Below are positions 61,415 to 64,000 of a stretch of DNA of 64,000 nucleotides, piece after piece (position 1 is the stretch's first letter; each line of letters starts with the position of its first letter). This DNA is from Mansonella perstans. Lineage: Eukaryota > Nematoda > Chromadorea > Rhabditida > Onchocercidae. Position numbers and translations under genes: made by a program. Location: contig JBAMDO010000187.1 of the NCBI GenBank assembly GCA_037074765.1, positions 1 through 64,000 of the forward strand. The letters are read 5' to 3'. A model generated the notes under the pieces. It was not told the origin of the DNA, ran no database searches, and saw only the letters and a program-made list of their open reading frames with translations.

Positions 61415-62515
61415 TTAGGCAGGCATATATGCAAATACTACTGTACCATTCGATTTTTCCATGCATCTGCAAATAATGGATTTATTTAGATAGTTGACAC
61501 TTGTGTACTCAATGATATCATGGACAATTTTCCATACCAACTGTTGCATAAAATTGTTATTACGAATAAATAATAACAATAATAACAATAACGATGATAA
61601 CTATCATGATTTGATTCTCACAACTGATTCAAAGAAAAATGCGAATTTTGCTTCTTTCTTATTTTATTGACAAGATTAGCAAAATGCGGGAAATCTTAGC
61701 TAAAAGCGAAGTTTAATTTCTATTCGATAATAATTTTAAACTAACTAAAAGATTGTTAAGTATAAAAATGTAAATTTATATCACAAGTTTTAGAAAAGCC
61801 TTTATTATTAACATCATTAACAAGAAATCTTCAATACCGATACTTAACATCAGGTAGGATAGATTTTGAGCTTTTAAGAATCAGCTGTATATTTTATGAC
61901 TGAATAATCTAAGATGATCCCGATCAATATTCGAGATAAAAGCGATAAGATGAAAAAAGATTATATTATGTGAAGAAAAAAAATATGTGTGAATACTTAC
62001 GAATATTTCATTCCGGATTCAGTAAATACAGTGCCTAGACGTATGCGAAAACCACCTCGAGCTAAACATGTGGTAATTTTTGTACGCCATGATCCGTCCC
62101 GTCGTTTAATACATTCATGTTCAAAATTGTTTGTAATCTAAAATTTAGACTTATTTTTAATTATTTCAAATGATTTAAACTACTTTTAAATTCATCAAAA
62201 TAATCATAAAAAAAGGAAACATTCTGCTTTTTCCTTTTTTTGATTTAATAAAATTCATTACAGCTAATTTATTCAAAAAAATTGTTTATTTGAAATCTTT
62301 TTTGAAAAGACTTTGATAAAAATAAAGTTTAGGAAAAAAAATACAGAAGAAATGCAATAATTAGTAATAATTAATTTCAGCACATTTTCTTTGACATTTA
62401 GAAAAATATAGCTAACCCAGGTGTCACCATGCTCATACTTTTTACCTTTAATTACACATGCTTGATTAATATTGGTTGCAATCAAAACTGCAATTATACC
62501 AATGAAAACTTTCAT
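61415..62515 (-). CDS. Small secreted four-cysteine protein, MIG-18-like fibronectin type I-like domain, 95 aa
   Basis: Exons: 62515-62417, 62137-62001, 61466-61415; phases 0 and 2 match and the frame closes with TAA. Seen: signal peptide at 1-19 (MKVFIGIIAVLIATNINQA), then a single compact domain: C20, KYEHGDTW at 26-33, C42, G48-S-W50, C57, LGTVFTESGMKYSC ending at C80, and a C-terminal NGTVVFAYMPA. The order Cys, G-x-x-Y-x-x-G-D-x-W, Cys, G-x-W, Cys, G-x-x-x-x-x-x-x-x-Y-x-C, G-x-V matches what I recall of the nematode secreted domain named after MIG-18 (fibronectin type I-like). MIG-18 works with the ADAMTS protease MIG-17 in basement membrane remodelling during gonadal cell migration; whether this protein does so is unknown. 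Two disulphides are likely. Other nematode secreted Cys-rich families are possible. The third exon is short (52 nt) but its phase, Cys position and splice site all agree. Confidence 0.75.
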
Positions 62516-62529
62516 ATAGATTGCTTTAT

Positions 62530-62539
62530 CTGAATTGAG
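62530..62539 (-). promoter_or_regulatory. 3' splice acceptor 14 nt upstream of the start codon
   Basis: On the minus strand TCTCAATTCAG is followed by 14 nt and the ATG of the small secreted gene. Like the acceptors at 11134 and 46694, this fits a spliced-leader addition site. Confidence 0.4.
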
Positions 62540-64000
62540 ATTTAAAATTACTTAATGAATTAATCAATCATTTTAAGGAATCGTACAGCACTATGAATAA
62601 TTGATTAAGCAAATCGAATATTAAATAAATAAAAAAATAAAATAAAAATTCTAAGCATATATATATTAAATGCTTATTTCATGCAGTGCAATGCTCAAAT
62701 TAATAAATTTAATTAAAAGTTCATAACAACGTTAATGGTTAAAATGATTACACAGTGATGATAATTAATGGATCACAATTCGTAGTAATAAAAAGTTTTG
62801 AATGATTATTAACGAGAATTGCATAACAAGATCATCATTTTTTATTGCTGTTATTATTTCTTCTACTTGACACACACATACACATACACACACACACACA
62901 TACACTCTCTATATATATATATCTGTACATACATATATATAGATTTATGTATATATACATTTATATATATCCATAAATATATTTTTGAGGCTAATTTATC
63001 ATTAATTCTTCTGATTATTATTTGGAAGAGAAGTGAATTTATGACTACTTATGAGTCAATAGTGAAATATCACTAAGTATAAAATAAGTAATTAAGTAAT
63101 TAAGCAGGTTATTGAGTAAGAAAATAAGTAATTAAGTAGGTTATTGAGTAAGAAAAAATTTATGAAAGAGTGATGGAATGTCGAAAGAATGCCAGTAAGA
63201 ATACAACAAATGAACTGACAACGAAAAATGTGGTTTTTCAACATATTACAATAAAATTTGTTTGTTTTTGAGAATATTACAGCACATTCTATCATTTTGC
63301 TCAAATTCCATCATTGCTTGAAAAATGACAAAATTATCGTTTCATTTTCAATTTTGTTTTTTTTTTTATAAATTTAAAATGATTCGGAAATTGTTTTTTT
63401 TTTTTTAAAAAGGGAGAAAAACATCATTGAATTAAGATTAGTTATTCAGCAATAAATATTTTTCATTCTTTTATTTTTTTTTTAATTTCATTTTAGCAAA
63501 AAATACTTTTCACTTTATTGCTTGGAAAATTGATTTCAAATGCGTCATACTTATGTCAATTCTTTTTAATTTTCTATCATTTCGAAAAAAATTGCATCTG
63601 CTTATGAATTTCAAAAAAAAATTGCTTAGAAAGTCCAACCTTATTGGCTACAAACATTAATGTCGTGAGATTTTTATTGAGAATTAGATTATATATTCCC
63701 AGAACAATTATGAATTCTTTGCGCTAATATTAAAACGATATATCATCGACATAATATTTAAAACTTTGATTGAATATATATTACTGAATTAAATTTAGCA
63801 AATCTTTGCTCACACAATTCAATAATAAATCGTTCATAAAAATAAATCAGAAATTAGATCAATTAAGCTATTATTAGACACAATCTGATATTTCTACTGC
63901 AGCAAATTTCTAATTCAACAATTCAACTATGTTTTCCATAGTCAATTTCGCAAAGTAAAATTTTTTAAGTCTTTCATTCCTGAAACAGATTTCTCTAGGA
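62540..64000. other. A+T-rich intergenic DNA
   Basis: Contains CA and TA repeats at 62870-62970 and a 33-bp imperfect repeat (AAATAAGTAATTAAGTAGGTTA-like, about 63080-63150). No gene supported. Confidence 0.55.

Noticed and set aside
1..64000. Bacterial endosymbiont (Wolbachia) insert, tRNA or rRNA genes
   Set aside because: No bacterial-type gene, no tRNA box pattern and no rRNA-like conserved block was recognised; a covariance-model scan would settle tRNAs.

Overview
The window looks like gene-poor, strongly A+T-rich nuclear DNA of a nematode. The support is: (1) spliceosomal introns of about 80-1,750 bp with short TTTCAG-type acceptors; (2) 3' splice acceptors placed 6-14 nt upstream of the start codons of several genes, as expected for spliced-leader trans-splicing; (3) a 20-nt exact match to the nematode SL1 spliced leader; (4) gene content (a ZNF598/Hel2 ubiquitin ligase, a SEC14-like CRAL-TRIO/GOLD protein, an RGS protein with two RGS domains, a small secreted protein resembling the nematode MIG-18 type); (5) BEL/Pao retrotransposon debris. 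I cannot name the species. The abundance of A/T homopolymers and tetranucleotide satellites would suit a parasitic clade III (spirurid-like) worm, but that is inference.

Layout. 1-8.9 kb: no recognisable coding; homopolymers, CT/GA tracts and a 99-bp tandem repeat. 8.9-11.1 kb (- strand): two 5' coding exons of a poly-alanine protein, probably a transcription factor, whose remaining exons are not found. 11.1-21.3 kb: a microsatellite field. 21.3-22.7 kb: two unrecognised coding-like patches on opposite strands, then a 48-bp minisatellite. 23.8-29.5 kb (+): a complete 16-exon ZNF598 orthologue of about 857 aa. 29.5-37.9 kb: mostly repeats, including a 530-bp CATT satellite and one possible 40-codon ORF. 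37.9-39.6 kb: broken BEL/Pao integrase with a possible 3' LTR carrying SL1-like sequence in antisense, bracketed by two blocks of one minisatellite. 41.7-42.3 kb: unrecognised coding-like fragments and a perfect hairpin. 43.4-46.7 kb (-): a complete 8-exon SEC14/GOLD gene of 394 aa. 47.4-47.9 kb: a coding-like exon and a 35-bp minisatellite. 49.7-51.0 kb (-): a second, rearranged BEL/Pao remnant. 52.4-55.1 kb (-): the 3' six exons of a double-RGS gene. 61.4-62.5 kb (-): a complete 3-exon gene for a 95-aa secreted protein. The rest is A+T-rich intergenic DNA.

The genes do not form an operon: spacings are several kb and functions are unrelated (ribosome quality control, lipid transfer, G-protein signalling, extracellular matrix). 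All intron-exon calls were made by eye from splice consensus, phase continuity and family resemblance. No alignment or database search was run.
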